A DNA stretch of 64,000 bases, from positions 2,521,357-2,585,356 of the forward strand of contig OW804097.1 of the NCBI GenBank assembly GCA_942159475.1, in the 5' to 3' direction. This document shows, piece after piece, positions 1 through 12,322 of this stretch. The notes below the pieces were generated by a model. It searched no databases. It had not been told where the DNA came from and worked only from the letters and a program-made list of their open reading frames with translations. This stretch comes from Sthenelais limicola (lineage: Eukaryota; Annelida; Polychaeta; Phyllodocida; Sigalionidae). Within the stretch, counting starts at the first letter, position 1; every line of letters starts with the position of its first letter. A program made the translations under genes and the position numbers.

Positions 1-384
1 CGCAATATAAATTGTAACCCATACTTAAGAAAAGACAATAATTAAGAAAAGCCTATACGAAAAATTAAAAGCAAAATCAGACGCTGGCCCTTCATATTCG
101 AACATGGCCAATTTTGTTTACATTTTTGGGCCGACTCATGAGTTCCGATATTGGTTCCCCAAGTAACCACTGCCATTGTACCTATGCTGCTCTCTTCCGT
201 TTGCCAATATAAACTAATATTAACTATTCACTTATTAATATAGATATGAAGGTGACATGTATGCGTCACCTTAACAAATACAATCACCATCTAGTTAGAC
301 TATGGGCACTACTCTTACTATTAGTCTCACCTTATACTCCTACAGTCCTGACGTAAAATGTGAAAAACAAATTTTTTGTTACAG

Positions 385-1314
385 CTGCAGCTATACTCTA
401 TACCGATACGGTGAAGAGAGCTTTTCTGGGTAAGTACGATACGTTTATACACTCAACTGAAGAACATGCATGTGCTTCTGGTCATCAGTTCGTTCTGAAC
501 GGTATAATACAATGGAATTGAACATTGCGTTATACAGATTGCGATGGGCCTTTAAAAATTGTTCATGTGGATTATTTGTATAAAATGACTATTAATAACT
601 TACAGGGTATATGAATGCAATGAGTGATAGTGCGTGGGAAGAGGCAGTCGTGGCAAGTGGCGGAAAATACTGGGTGAAGCCGTCTATAGAGTTCAATGGG
701 TGCCGTGTGCTGGGCAGGAGCAAGTTCGTGTGCGAGCGGGTACGTCTTGTTGAATTAATTACTTGTCAATACTTGCCTATGTACTGGAGACTTTATTTCT
801 TAGGCCACCCGAAAAGGTACATTGCCATGACATGTATACTACATAGTACAATGTTAACCGATGGCCTTCTTCACTGCAGGAGCTCATTACTTCCCTTGAC
901 GAATATGTCGGCCGACGATCCGGGGGTGGAAGTGGAACACTGACATTCTACCGCCCCAATCACCAGTATAGACTAGTCGCTTTCATTTTGACCAAAATAG
1001 GTAACATGCGACTCAACTATTTTTGAATTTCAATGTTGTGTCATACACAATAATATCAAGGCTGTGTCCTACACGTCAAAAGTAGTCGATGGCACTAATG
1101 AAACATATTTTCTTCGATCCAGTTTCTTCCTGAATTGATTATCAACATAAATAACATTATTAACTCTATATTACTGTATCAACTTAATTGCTTCGGTAGC
1201 TGTTTATTAAATGCAAACGACTACTCTTTTCCAGCCGAACTGAAGCAAATCGAGATACTGTCCAGCGACGACGACGACGACGTGGATGAACTTGAATATG
1301 GGGAATATTTTTAA
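385..1314 (+). CDS. 3' part of an unrecognised spliced gene with acidic C-terminus
   Basis: Four exons can be chained with consistent phase: 385-429, 606-739, 880-1000 and 1235-1314. Each is bounded by a consensus acceptor (tacag, ctgcag, tttccag type) and donor (gtaagt, gtacgt, gtaaca). Phases are 1, 0 and 1 across the three introns and every exon is open only in the chained frame. The protein part is about 125 residues: it begins near AAILYTDTVKRAF, passes a glycine/serine-rich stretch (RRSGGGSG) and ends in SSDDDDDVDELEYGEYF followed by TAA. An AATAAA lies at 1450-1455. The first visible exon needs one base from an upstream exon, so the 5' end is missing or lies outside the window. I recognise no domain. 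The Asp/Glu tail suggests a nuclear or protein-binding role, which is inference only. Confidence 0.6.
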
Positions 1315-2330
1315 TGGAGATATGTAATATTTGTTAGGTTCAGATATATTATATATATAGACTAATTACACTTTACAGTGGTAATACTTTTTATTACCCT
1401 ATTCGTCCGCCTTCCTAGCAATGTACATGTTGATTTTCCATGTAAATTTAATAAAAAAAGACAGCTATACATGTCCAGTCCATCCAACATCTTTAGTCTT
1501 TCAATACTATATATAAGTATATTATTCACACCACGAAGAACAGGAAATCGGTGAATTAATTGGCTGGCCGTCGGCCCAACGCAATTTGTAGCCTTACTGT
1601 TGCTCATTGAAATCCGTCGAAATCCCTAGTCCTTCTTTGACCGACGTGTAGGGTCCCCCAGGGCAATGATATTCGATATAATAATGCGATATAAGAATTC
1701 GATATAATATCTGGATATGGGAAATGAAAGTGTATACCGGCCGAATGAACCACATAGCCTACTTCTACGGGACCCTGCCTATAGTATATAAACCGAAATG
1801 AAGAAATCTGAAGGCAATGTATACAAAACTCAATCGCCATTTTCTTAAAATTATATATGCTCCGAAGATCTTATTCCACGAATGCGAGATTTCTTCTTCC
1901 AAAATTAACGCCAGGTGGCGGCAGTATTGATTCTTTCGGCTGGATAATTTAATCTATACGTGGCCACACCATTTGGTTCTCTGTATGTCTACACAATACA
2001 TACCCCAGCCGTGGGGATCGTTCGGGCTGTGTTAGGATATTAGAAATACATTTTAAACAATGAAACATTATGATGTGATAGATGGCCAAGGCTTTTATTC
2101 TGTTACGTTCTAACAGGGACCTTTTCATATAAGTGCTACGCACATAAGTAGATATGAACATAACAAATAATATATAATAAGAATCAGTTGGAACCATCCC
2201 GCACATAAACAAGGTTCTATAATGCTTTTGTTTAATTACACCAAGTTCCCATGTCCCATGTACTTAAAAGTACTTAAAAGTTAGACAAGTTCCCATGTCT
2301 ATTGAATTTTAGTTTAGTTTATAGGCCATC
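1315..2330. other. AT-rich noncoding stretch
   Basis: No exon chain or convincing ORF is seen beyond the downstream region of the preceding gene. Around 1879-1951 there is a copy of a dispersed repeat that recurs in inverted orientation at 13189-13275. A short motif (ccgtggggatcgttcgggct) occurs near 2007 and again near 3417. Confidence 0.5.
1879..1951 (+). repeat. Dispersed noncoding repeat, copy 1
   Basis: The segment with core aggtggcggcagtattgatt, followed by ctttcggctgg, is matched on the opposite strand at 13189-13275. A diverged partial copy lies in the same orientation near 33540-33572. Matching continues outward to a shared cgaatgcgagatttctt, giving about 70 bp of similarity. No coding potential is seen. 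It could be a SINE or MITE piece, or half of a terminal inverted repeat pair 11.3 kb apart. Confidence 0.55.
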
Positions 2331-2331
2331 A

Positions 2332-2654
2332 GCTGAGCCCCAGAATATGGCTAGATGATAAAATGATTTTCCAAACCCGGTTAAAAAATAATAATGCAGT
2401 ATTCATAAGTCAGATGTGATAACCAAGAACTGTAGTTGTTGTTATTGTTGTTAATTGTTGACGCTTTGTCCTGTTGATTTCTGGATCGATTGAATTGCAC
2501 TTTGGGTTTGGAAAATGATTTTCGTTCCGGATTTCTGACACTACTTTTTGACACCAGTTCTCCATGATATTCGTGCCACTGTTTTAGTGGGTACTCGGGT
2601 AGTGCCCAAAATCCGGAACGAAAATCACTATTTTGGGGTACAGCTCATGGCCTA
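2332..2654. mobile_element. MITE with Harbinger-like ends
   Basis: The element starts TAGGCCATCAGCTGAGCCCC and ends with an imperfect inverse (ggggtacagctcatggccta). TTA on both sides could be a 3-bp target-site duplication. A 3-bp TTA duplication is typical of PIF/Harbinger elements. The interior holds a second inverted pair around the motif gaacgaaaatca. Part of the same sequence recurs near 38955-39045, so it is a dispersed family. No ORF is present. Confidence 0.5.
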
Positions 2655-5640
2655 TTAGTTTTATACACAAAGACGGCAACAGAAACAAACTGCATAAGAT
2701 GTAGGCACATATAGACAGAAAGTGATATACACAGAAACTCGACAAATGTTTAGATAAAATCTAAATTCGCAAGGGATGCAGAGACGAACATTGCCTGCAC
2801 AGACGAACATTGCCTCTTCAAACCAGTCTACAATCACAGATAATGTACTCGAGTACACTCTGGCTAACGCTGCATCAAATTTTGTTAAAATTCATCCAAA
2901 TGATTACCAGATACTCGTTGATGGTGTAAATATATAAAAACCATAGTTTGAAATGTGCCATCCGATATCAGAAATATGGCTCTACAGTCAATGGTAGCTA
3001 ATTTAAATATTTAAGCAGTAGATCCTTCATTTAGCCACTTAGCCTTACTGCTGACAGGGCAACAAATTAAAGCTCATAGTAAGTGGTGCGTTTCACATCG
3101 GAATCAGCTTTCCTCCTCCCGTCTTCTCTGTGATTAACTCTCTTAGGCATTGGTTGTTTCTCCTACTTCCATGTTGACTTGAATGAGTAAGTCAACAGCC
3201 AAATCTGTGTGCTACTGGTTGCTAGTTTTTCAGAATGATTTTCCTTAAAAGAACGGTAAGGCTCGCAAAGGTGGTAAAAGCGGAGCCTTAGTTGTATTGG
3301 ATCACATTTGGCTGTACCATTTTCCCTATTTAATATTTAAATGTTTAACAGTCACATTTCCGGCCGTCCCGGGCGTTCCTGGTGCAACATGTAGGGTGGC
3401 GGGTCGATACCCCGGCCGTGGGGATCGTTCGGGCTGGAACGAGAAAAATTAATATTAAGTCTAGGTACACTATATAGAAGCCAGAGGGTCTTCTTTGCTC
3501 TCAGCTTATTTCGAATAGTGATTAAAGTGGCTAAGATAGTTAAAATGAGTAGTCATGGAATATTGTGAAACTTTGTCAGTGTCATCATATATAATAGATT
3601 TACATGAGGAAATGGTATTTGGGTATAGCCACAGTGGCGAAAACAATATATCTCTAATGAAACGATATTTTATTATTATTATTATGAAACTTTTATTCAA
3701 GAGACATTTACACAGTGTACAATTACTTATTTGATATAAATCAAAAAAATACAATGAGAAGGACAGAGATCTTTCTCCAATGGAGATCTTCCGATGTGCC
3801 CCTTGAAACAATTTGGGGTATAGTGTAAAATAAGATTACAGTAGTGGAGAATGAGTTGACATTAATCAGTTACAATTTGCTAGCTATACATATAATCAAT
3901 GTAGTGATAAGGTGATATCAGAAGTCCAACTTGTTTCTAATCGTTTTACAATGTTTACTATGGTTTGTGCCTGCATTTAGCACAGTTTTAACCTTAATAT
4001 ACAGTCAAATTCGCCTAAAGTTGCATAATTTGGTGCGCATTTTTCTTTTTTCCGGTATTTCATGTACAAATATATTCTAGAGGTTTAGAGTATTCAACAC
4101 TTTTCAACATTTGTTTTGTTAATTGGTATATGTACATCAGAATCTTCTGTATTCGTTTTCTCAGGAAATTTACAACAAATGACCCCAGTACCTATACTGG
4201 TAGGGGTTGGAGATATTCGTTCATCTCAACCTATACTGGCTGATTTACACAAAGCAACAATAAAAGGAGGGAATGGTTTACCATCCCTTAAAATTCTTAA
4301 AATTAGTTGTGTCCCTCAATGTTTTAAGAAACATTCCCCTCCCACTCCCACCACTAAATTGGTCTTGTTCACAGGTCTTACAATCCCGTTTAGTATCCCC
4401 CCCCCCCCCCCCCTCCCTACAATTATAAGCACCCCTGGTCTCCAACAACAGTTTCAATCATCACAACTCAGGTAAATATCAAATTCCTTGGGGTAGGAGG
4501 ATTTGAGTTACCCCTTAAACCCTATTCTGGTTTGGATTTCTCGAGGTTTAGCTGGAAGGTCATTCCATAGTTTCGACATGCGGTATATATAGGATTCAAT
4601 CAAAAAGTCTGGCGGGCAACCTGATTTTGTCAGGCCATTTGTACCTACAGCCTAATACAATAAGATGCTATAATTCATTTTCAATGAACGAACTGACTTC
4701 TACGTCGTAAGAATTCAAAATGGCTACCGACTGACATGACTATATACTAACCCTATGGGCGTAATCCATGTCATAGTCGGCACCGTTTCCCAAAACATTT
4801 AATATGATAGGTTTCAATGTGTGGGCAAAATATCCACCGTGAAACAAGCAAGTTCTCTTTTATTTTCGTCATTATTCGGCGTGCAAATCGTTGCTGCAAT
4901 TGTCAGCCATCTTGAAAAAAAACGGCCCCGACGCCACACATACAACTCTATATTAAAACAAAATGGGGCGAGATATACCTACAAATGACTATTTTGAATC
5001 GGTAGAAGCCTAAATTCTCTTTAAAACCTAAACTAGAGTGATATTACTCCCTTCGAAAATGTTTATTTCCACCAAAAAACGGCAGTTTTCATCGAAGAAA
5101 TTGAAGGGTCAGATTTTCAGAAAATGTACAATTCGCCTTCAACAATGTTCTCAAATAATTCGAATTTAAAACAAAAATGAGCTTCAAAATACAGTTTAGC
5201 ATAACAGAATCCATGTGATACCAAATATACTCAGATATACCCGATATTCTTCATTTTCCAGCCTAATTTAGGAGAATTTCCTAAATGTGTAGAGCTGCTG
5301 ATTGTACATTTTCTGAAAATCGGACCGTCTACCTTAAAACTTAAATATTATGTTAATGATCCTTAAATGCAGGTCACGTGACCCTTCTACGTTTTAACTT
5401 TAAATGGTTTATAGCTTAAAATTTAGACATTTTCTGACAAAATGGCCCCCACTAGACCTTTTTTTTCAAAAAACTCTTAATAATTACCGATTTTAGAATG
5501 ATTTAAGAGGTTAATTTAGCTGATCTCTTCAAAGTTGTAATCCTGCATGTTGACCGATGTGTACAGTTTGTTGGAGGCGCGCACTAGGGAAAACGCTTCA
5601 TTTGGGCTACATAGTTTGAGGCGCGCAGTAGGAAGTTCGC
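2655..5640. other. Intergenic, AT-rich
   Basis: Only short chance ORFs are present. Small features: a duplicated cagacgaacattgcct near 2785-2815, a possible tRNA-derived SINE scrap near 3360-3437 (see rejected list), and a run of 17 C at 4397-4413. I see no supported gene. Confidence 0.45.
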
Positions 5641-5674
5641 ACACGGCACTGGAAGTAAGGAACTAACATACAAA

Positions 5675-5818
5675 ATGGCAGCATTTACACTGAAGTTGAA
5701 ACAACATACTTTGAAATTGCAAGTTACAGCGGACATCGATGACATGATTTGTCATGTCTTTCTCTTACTTCTGGCTATATCGCTGATCATTCTGGGGCTC
5801 GCTTATCTACGTGAGTAA
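5675..5818 (+). CDS. Single-pass membrane micropeptide, copy 1
   Basis: A 47-codon ORF with ATG in good context (acaaaATGG). The protein has a polar/basic N-terminal half (MAAFTLKLKQHTLKLQV), a DIDDM acidic patch, then about 20 hydrophobic residues (VFLLLLAISLIILGLAYL), so a tail-anchored or type I small membrane protein is expected. A second copy at 7837-7980 has the same length. Across the membrane segment the differences are silent; ten codons differ silently overall against nine changed residues. The last codons contain a strong splice donor (GTGAGTAA at 5811), so this may also be exon 1 of a spliced transcript. It is not matched to a named family; its size resembles regulators of membrane pumps, but that is inference. 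Confidence 0.5.
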   Translation: MAAFTLKLKQHTLKLQVTADIDDMICHVFLLLLAISLIILGLAYLRE

Positions 5819-5941
5819 CTGATCAGCTGATTGCCGATCTAGTTTATTACAGCAACAGAAGCTGAAATAGCTTCAAAATATCGGACTAATTATAGCCTCA
5901 GACCAATATACTGCCTGCAATGTTTGTTGATTTGTATTATG

Positions 5942-5958
5942 CCCCCCCCCCCCCCCCC
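5942..5958. repeat. Poly-C run (17 C)
   Basis: One of at least seven C or G homopolymers of 14-18 bases in the window. Confidence 0.95.
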
Positions 5959-6237
5959 TTTACGCTTGGGTCCGATCAATGGGTGCTGTACCGGCGCGGT
6001 GACGTTTCCTATGTAAAATTAGTGACCAAATTAATAAGATCTAAGTGCCGAATATTCATTGCATCCCTGAGTATAAATGATTGACCTACTTATACAAGAC
6101 AACAGTAGTAATTTAGTCTAACAGTTGCGGTGGATCTGTTGGCTTCGAGGAATATTATCTGTTGTCTCTATTTACTCTGTTGCAGTTTGAACTAATTATT
6201 CATGAGCTGCATGAATTATATTATATTATTCTATGAG

Positions 6238-6490
6238 AATGTGATTGACTTTTCTGACTGTTTGATTGACTCTTCTGACTTTTTGATTGACTTTTCTGAC
6301 TTTTTGATTGACTTTTCTGACTTTTTGATTGACTTTTTGACTTTTGATTAACTATTTCGACTTTCAGACTGACTTTTTTATTGACCATTCTGACTTTTTG
6401 ATTAACTATTTTGACTTTTTGATTGACTTTTCTGACTTTTCGATTGATATGTTGACTTTCTTATTTATTTTTGACTTTTTCGACTGACTA
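6238..6490 (+). repeat. Minisatellite, about 21-bp unit
   Basis: Tandem degenerate copies of tttttgattgacttttctgac, with shortened variants, fill this interval. It is not coding. It lies inside the duplicated micropeptide segment but has no equivalent array in the second copy. Confidence 0.85.
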
Positions 6491-6607
6491 TTGAATAATT
6501 AAAATGACCTACACCCAATTTCCCTGTGAGAGTGCCGTCAGATTTCTAGAAAATGATATTGAAATGTTCCCAGAAGGCACTATTTCAGGGCTACGTTTTA
6601 AAAAAAA

Positions 6608-6652
6608 TCCTGGGTGGGTGGGTGGGTGGGTGGGTGGGGGGTGGGTGGGGCC
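6608..6652 (+). repeat. GGGT/GGGGG simple repeat
   Basis: About ten GGGT units followed by G-rich sequence. The strand could form G-quadruplexes. The ORF over it is a repeat artefact. Confidence 0.85.
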
Positions 6653-7836
6653 GGGGGGATGCCCCCAGACCCCCCTAGTCTTATACGGTCGATCAAAAGC
6701 TAAAAAGTATGAAATTTAGTTGAAATTGTATGAGTTTGTCTAATTTTACTAATATGATTATTTCCCATGAATAAAAAAAAATAATAATACCTTTTTCGCT
6801 GTAGTCAACATTGAAATTTCTTGCCCATATGGATTTTCTTTTCGCCATTGTCGATGTGGCGCGAGCCCAGCCATCCAATCTGTTGAAAATGAAGGGATAA
6901 GTTTAAACACCTTATTTAAGCTATAATACACACGATTCATATTCAGTCAAATGGCCAACATTATAAAATCGAAAACAAGCTCGACCAGTGGTCGAAATAA
7001 GGAAACAAATTAGGTTGCCCCTCCGGCCAAGTTCCATGACAAATCAGCTTGCCTTACTAATATTTATAGGCAGTGAGACTACAAGACAAATCCATGAGTT
7101 TCGACCAACCCCTCTTAATTTAAAAATAACTGTTAATGTTTCATGCATTGTTTACTGCATTTGATATTGACTAATAACGCTACAGGTAACATGAAAAACG
7201 CAGAGTGTAGTATAGTTTGAAGTTAACAGGTAGAAATGACCACCACTGGATTTAAATTGTAATGACGACTGTGTAAACTGGAACTGAGTTAATGCAAAAT
7301 GTTAGTATAATTTATCAGAGTTGTATTTGTAAAAAATTTATAGGATATATAAGTTCGACTGAGAACATAAAGAAAACAACTAAATACAGTGATCTGATCA
7401 GAAGAAAGTCAAAACTATAACAGAACAGGGAATCCTGTGTTGTATCACAGATGGATGTACCCTATTTCCAGACTTTGAAACCAATGTTATTGTATAAGAA
7501 AGTGGAAATAGAATTATTACATGTATACACATGGAATTTCAAGATTTCATGCACCTGAATCTTGCTGTAATATTAGCTTGCCCGCCGCGATTTTTGCTTG
7601 CCAAATGGCCCGGGAAGCTGTTATTTCGAACACTGTCGACCCCAGTGTCCCCATATAGGCCCCTTCAGTCAGACCTGTTAAATATAATCTCGTTGACTCT
7701 ACTAGTCCTGTGGGCGAGTGTATGATGACCACGTTTCGTGAACCCTGCCCACACCACTGGTGCCGAAGGCACTTGTCCTTACCAATAAACAGGAAGTCAA
7801 CAGGAAGTCACATCCTTTCCGCAGACAGCATTCCAA

Positions 7837-7980
7837 ATGGCAGCATTTACACTGAAATTCAAGAAAGAAAGTATCAAACTTCAAGTTACAGCCGATTTCA
7901 ATGACATAATTTGTCATGTCTTTCTGTTACTTCTTGCCATATCGCTGATCATTTTGGGGCTCGCTTACCTATGTGAGTAA
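7837..7980 (+). CDS. Single-pass membrane micropeptide, copy 2
   Basis: Paralogue of 5675-5818, again 47 codons: MAAFTLKFKKESIKLQV, then FNDIICH and an unchanged membrane segment VFLLLLAISLIILGLAYL. A strong donor (GTGAGTAA) overlaps the last codons at 7973. Two acceptors follow in duplicated sequence, tttacag ending near 8841 and near 9300. Splicing to either places a stop at once or within five codons, so the product stays 45-50 residues with or without splicing. An AATAAA occurs at 9521-9526, giving a plausible two-exon transcript. Conservation of length, start and membrane segment between diverged copies supports translation. Function unknown. Confidence 0.55.
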   Translation: MAAFTLKFKKESIKLQVTADFNDIICHVFLLLLAISLIILGLAYLCE

Positions 7981-8069
7981 CAACAGAAACCTTTGAAACA
8001 TAACTTATAGGGGCCGTGTTCCCGAAAACTTTTTTGTGACGTAGGCCAATGTGGTTACTGTGGTTGAAC

Positions 8070-8205
8070 CACTTATTGCGGCAGTACCACACTTATTGTG
8101 GCAGAACCACACGGACACCACACTGATTGTGGTCGAACCACACTTATTGTGGAAAAACCACACTTATTGCGGCAGTACCACACTGATACCACACTTATTG
8201 TGTTT
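8070..8205 (+). repeat. Degenerate minisatellite, about 20-bp unit
   Basis: Tandem copies of a unit close to accacacttattgtggcag, with insertions. It lies in the intron region after the second micropeptide exon. Confidence 0.8.
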
Positions 8206-8639
8206 TTTTATGGTTTATAATATTTAACATAAATAAATTGATTGTATGTATAACTTGACTGGTATTTTGTAACTAACTTGAAACTATAATTATTTGTAAT
8301 AAGTAGGCTATACAATTACATTGGATCACCAGTAGTGAATAACCTCAAGGGGAGGGGCAGGGTATTAAGGGGGAGGGACGGGAGAGGGAGAGGTTTGTTA
8401 GAAAAGCTTTCGAAAATGTTTGAAACATAATTGATAATTTTATTCATTGTAGTACAGAGAGTACAGATCATGAAATAAAATATTGAAGCATAGAATTTGG
8501 CCAAATAGATTCAAGGGTTGTGAAATAAACATATATATAGGTCGAAGGGTCTGAAATATCATCACCTTGAATCCTGTTGGAATATTTTAAATGGCCTTGA
8601 AATGTTCTGAGATTCCCAGTTTCTTACACAGGGAAGTCA

Positions 8640-9300
8640 GTGCCGAATATTTATTGCATCCCTGAGTGTAAATGATTGACCTACTTATATAATATCGATC
8701 AGCTGATGGAACCAGTTGCAAATTTATTTTCCATGAAACCTTGTGTAAGAATTCTAGAATAGTTTTAATTTGCCCTGTATTGGTGTGACTTCCTTGTGAT
8801 CAAATGGCCAACATTATAATATTGCAATTTTATCATTTACAGTGTTAGTAATATGAGGCACCCATGTCCAAGTTCCTATGTTGAAGATTATGTTCCTATG
8901 TTCCCGATTGTTTTAGGTAAGTAGAAATTAATTATTATCAGGATATCGCGCGTGTTCATATAATCTCATTGATTATACACAAGATTCATATGTCAGTCAG
9001 ACCAAATAATGTTTGTTTCTTAAATTGAAACTGACAACCCACTGCGCTAGACTTTAATCTAGAGCTTATCAGTTAGTGATATCATAACAATATCTGCTGA
9101 TAAGCTTGTGGCTAATTTATCCAAAAACATATCAATCTTTGATTATAGCTTATCGGTGTTATCCTGTCTATCACAAGGTGATATATATTACAAAATGCTG
9201 TTTAATATCTTTGGAAATTTAACTTTCTAAATGATTGGACTGTGACTTCCTTGTGATCAAATGGCCAACCTTATAATATTGCAGTTTTATTATTTACAGA
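8640..9300 (+). repeat. Diverged segmental repeat around micropeptide gene
   Basis: 8641-8700 matches 6045-6105 (gtgccgaatatt followed by tattgcatccctgag). 8788-8842 matches 9243-9301 (gtgacttccttgtgatcaaa and the following atggccaac and tttacag). These matches show that the micropeptide neighbourhood was duplicated, including its downstream acceptor region. Confidence 0.65.
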
Positions 9301-9539
9301 GTTATGAGGCAGCCATGAGTTAGGCAGCACCACCAGGCCCACACGGATGCACAACCGTCAAGGTGTTCTGACGCGCAGTGATTATACCATAAGCACAGCA
9401 GAGCCATGACTTTCGTAGTCTATAGTTAGAATGGACATTTTAACGTTTGTACATCCTGTGGTAAATAATAGTAAAAATTTTAATTTCTATGGCGTATTCT
9501 AGTGTTCCTGTTTGATATACAATAAATATCGCATTCATG

Positions 9540-10220
9540 TTGAAAGTTACAACCTCAAGTTACAATTTGAAAATTCCGGGCATCAGGATCTCAATAAATG
9601 CGATTGAGGTTGTACTTGTATTCACGGTACAAATATAGTTATCGCGGCGACATCACCTGTAATTATCTGCTCTTAGTCTAGTCTAGGTCGAAACTTGGTC
9701 ACTTATCGAAATATAAATCTGGAATGTGTAACTGATAATTTGGTATACTAATAATTTTAGAGCCATACTTGAGATTAGAATTATTTTTCTGAATTAAAAT
9801 CACTTATGTAGCCCTGACGACCAACTCACCCTAACTATGCTCAGGGTCAATTGGAGAGATGTCTGGAAACATAATGTCTACGGGCCTTATTTAGTGTTTC
9901 GGGCTAGAAGGAAAGTACCAATCAGCCTGATAGTAATCCAAATTAATTCTGGCCACTTTGATCTTACAAATTCACAAGAAAGTGCAAGAGAGGAGGGCAT
10001 TATCCCCACCACCCCCATCATCCCTTCACAAGTCCAATCACTGCATGTAACCATGATTAGGAAGTAAAGCGACCTCAAAGTGGCCTGAAGATCGGGAAGA
10101 AATCACATTTCACAAAGGGATAGGTGTACACACTTATGTCATGGTTTGTATATTTTACGGGGAAGAGGGAGAATTACCACAATACACTATTAGCAACTAG
10201 TACTACAATAAAATAGTAGG
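9540..10220. other. Intergenic
   Basis: No supported gene. The end of the interval (about 10005-10095) is an older, diverged copy of the unit repeated at 10221 and 10702. Confidence 0.45.
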
Positions 10221-11116
10221 GATACAAGGACGCCATTTTAGATCGACACGTAGCTAGAGGATTCAAAGTAGGTCAGGGCATAGTTAATGTTATGTCGTAA
10301 ATATTGTACAGTAAAACTACTGACCTAGTGTAGGTAAATTGGCTTATTTTTCAAATAAAATTATATCATAAGTTAGCCGACTTGTATATGAAGTAGGCGC
10401 TAGGCATAGTAAAGAAAAGCAGGTAATGAAGGTGATGGTTGCGGAGGAGCGAGCGAGACGGTTGCTACTTACATTGGCGGAATGCACTCAATATCCATCG
10501 CACTCTGGGTTCCTTTGACTGCTAGGGCGTATTTGTAGAAATAAGGAGACTTGTCACATTAGGTATAAAGGTATCCAGTTCACAAGTCCAATCATTGCAT
10601 GTATCCATGATTGGGAGAAATGAGACATCCAAGCGGCCTGAAGAAGGGATGTGTATCGGCGAGTTGGGCCTCGAGTGTCTGGGTGGAGATCGCAGGCGTG
10701 CGATACAAGGACGCCATTTTAGGTTGACACATAGCTAGAGGATTCAAAGTAGGTCAGGGCATAGTTAATGTTATGTGGTAAATATTGTACAGTAAAACTA
10801 CTGACCTAGTGTAGGTAAATTGGCTTATTTTTCAAATAAAATTATATCATAAGTTAGCCGACTTGTATATGAAGTAGGCGCTAGGCATAGTAAAGAAAAG
10901 CAGGTAATGAAGGTGATGGTTGCGGAGGAGCGAGCGAGACGGTTGCTACTTACATTGGCGGAATGCACTGAATATCCATCGCACTCTGGTTTCCTTTGAC
11001 TGCTAGGGCAAATTTGTAGAAATAAGGAGACTTGTCACATTAGGTAGAAAGGTATCCAGTTCACAAGTCCAATCATTGCATGTATCCATGATTGGGAGAA
11101 ATGAGACATCCAAGCA
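10221..11116 (+). repeat. Direct tandem duplication, 481-bp period
   Basis: 10221-10635 is nearly identical to 10702-11116, with an offset of 481 throughout. A third, older partial copy of its end lies near 10005-10095. The unit has no convincing ORF. High identity points to a recent duplication. Confidence 0.9.
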
Positions 11117-12250
11117 AGTTGGGCCTCGAGTGTCGGGGTGGCGCGTTGAATCAGGTCGTTGTGGCCTGACACGAGGAATGGGGAAGAAGGTCAAGGCCTA
11201 GCATAATAAATAGCCTACATTCCAAACTGACATTGCATCGAATTACAATTAAAGCAGCCATTATTTCGCATAAACTTACCACAATATCATTATAATATCC
11301 TTTTAACAATTTTACATTAATTCAGTCCTAATTATGTCATCAAATCGGTGCTCAATCCAATAAAAAATTACACAATATTTAGCTGTCTCAAGTTACCCCA
11401 TGTCTGTCTCAAGTTACCCCCCCCCCCCCCCCCAATGTGCCTTTTTCCTCCATTACAGTGAGGTTCAGAAGGCAGTTGTGGTCACCTAAGTTTCAGGGAG
11501 TCATTAACACTTTAGCCTTAGTCTTAACCTTGCGGTTAAGCTTATCGCTGGATGTGGAATCGAGGAATTTGGGTGTCTGGACCTAACTGATTAATTTATG
11601 ATAACAGTTAAGGACTTTAATCAAAACGATTAATAATATTTATACTGTAATCTCAAAATATTTTGACATGTTATTTATTATACTATTCTGGGTCTACCGT
11701 CACCGAAAAAAATACACAAAAAGACAGTCTACAATATCCTCTAAAATGCTGGTAAAAACAACCCAATTTCAAGTGTGTTTTACCTGCCCAAATAGTATTG
11801 TAAGTTTGAGACTACTTTTGGAGTTAATCTAATTTAGGAATCTCAGGAGCAAACAGAAACACAACTTCACTCTTAGCTGGCTTTCAACAAGTATTTTATT
11901 TTCCAAGTCCATGCAGGTGTGCCAGGTCTGGCCCCGCCCCCCTCTGCACAGAGCAGCCCTGCCCCCCTGGTCTACTCTCCTAACTATAGCCTCCCACCCT
12001 TACAGTATGTTCCATTCGTCTTCAACAAATCATTTGTGTCAGGAATCATTTGAATTTTTTAATTGGTACATAATTTTTATATTCTAAAAAAACAATTGGC
12101 GACAATTGGCATCAGGTAGGCCTATAAAGCCTGAAGTGACCAACTCACTTTAAATTGGCACCATTGTCGCGCGATGGGTCCGGTTGTCACTCAGTTCGTG
12201 AGTGTGAGCTCCTTGAGTGTGACCTGGCAGATGTCAGATGCCATCCTACC
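11117..12250. other. Intergenic, with 17-C run
   Basis: No supported gene. It contains a run of 17 C at 11417-11433 and upstream sequence of the intronless gene at 12323. Confidence 0.45.
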
Positions 12251-12252
12251 AA

Positions 12253-12260
12253 TATATAAA
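12253..12260 (+). promoter_or_regulatory. TATA box of the 12323 gene
   Basis: TATATAAA lies 63-70 bases upstream of the ATG at 12323, in the sequence ccaatatataaaccgccc. This fits a transcription start near 12285 with a short 5' leader. Confidence 0.55.
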
Positions 12261-12322
12261 CCGCCCACTTACTCCAATTGAAATCATTCTTTCGAAATAC
12301 TCTACACAACAACAATGCTACA

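Noticed and set aside
3360..3437. Possible tRNA-derived SINE (B-box-like gggtcgatacccc)
   Set aside because: No matching A box at the right distance and no tail; only the short ccgtggggatcgttcgggct block recurs near 2007.
4116..4475. 119-codon ORF
   Set aside because: It depends on a poly-C run for its length and has no start context, splice support or recognisable domain.
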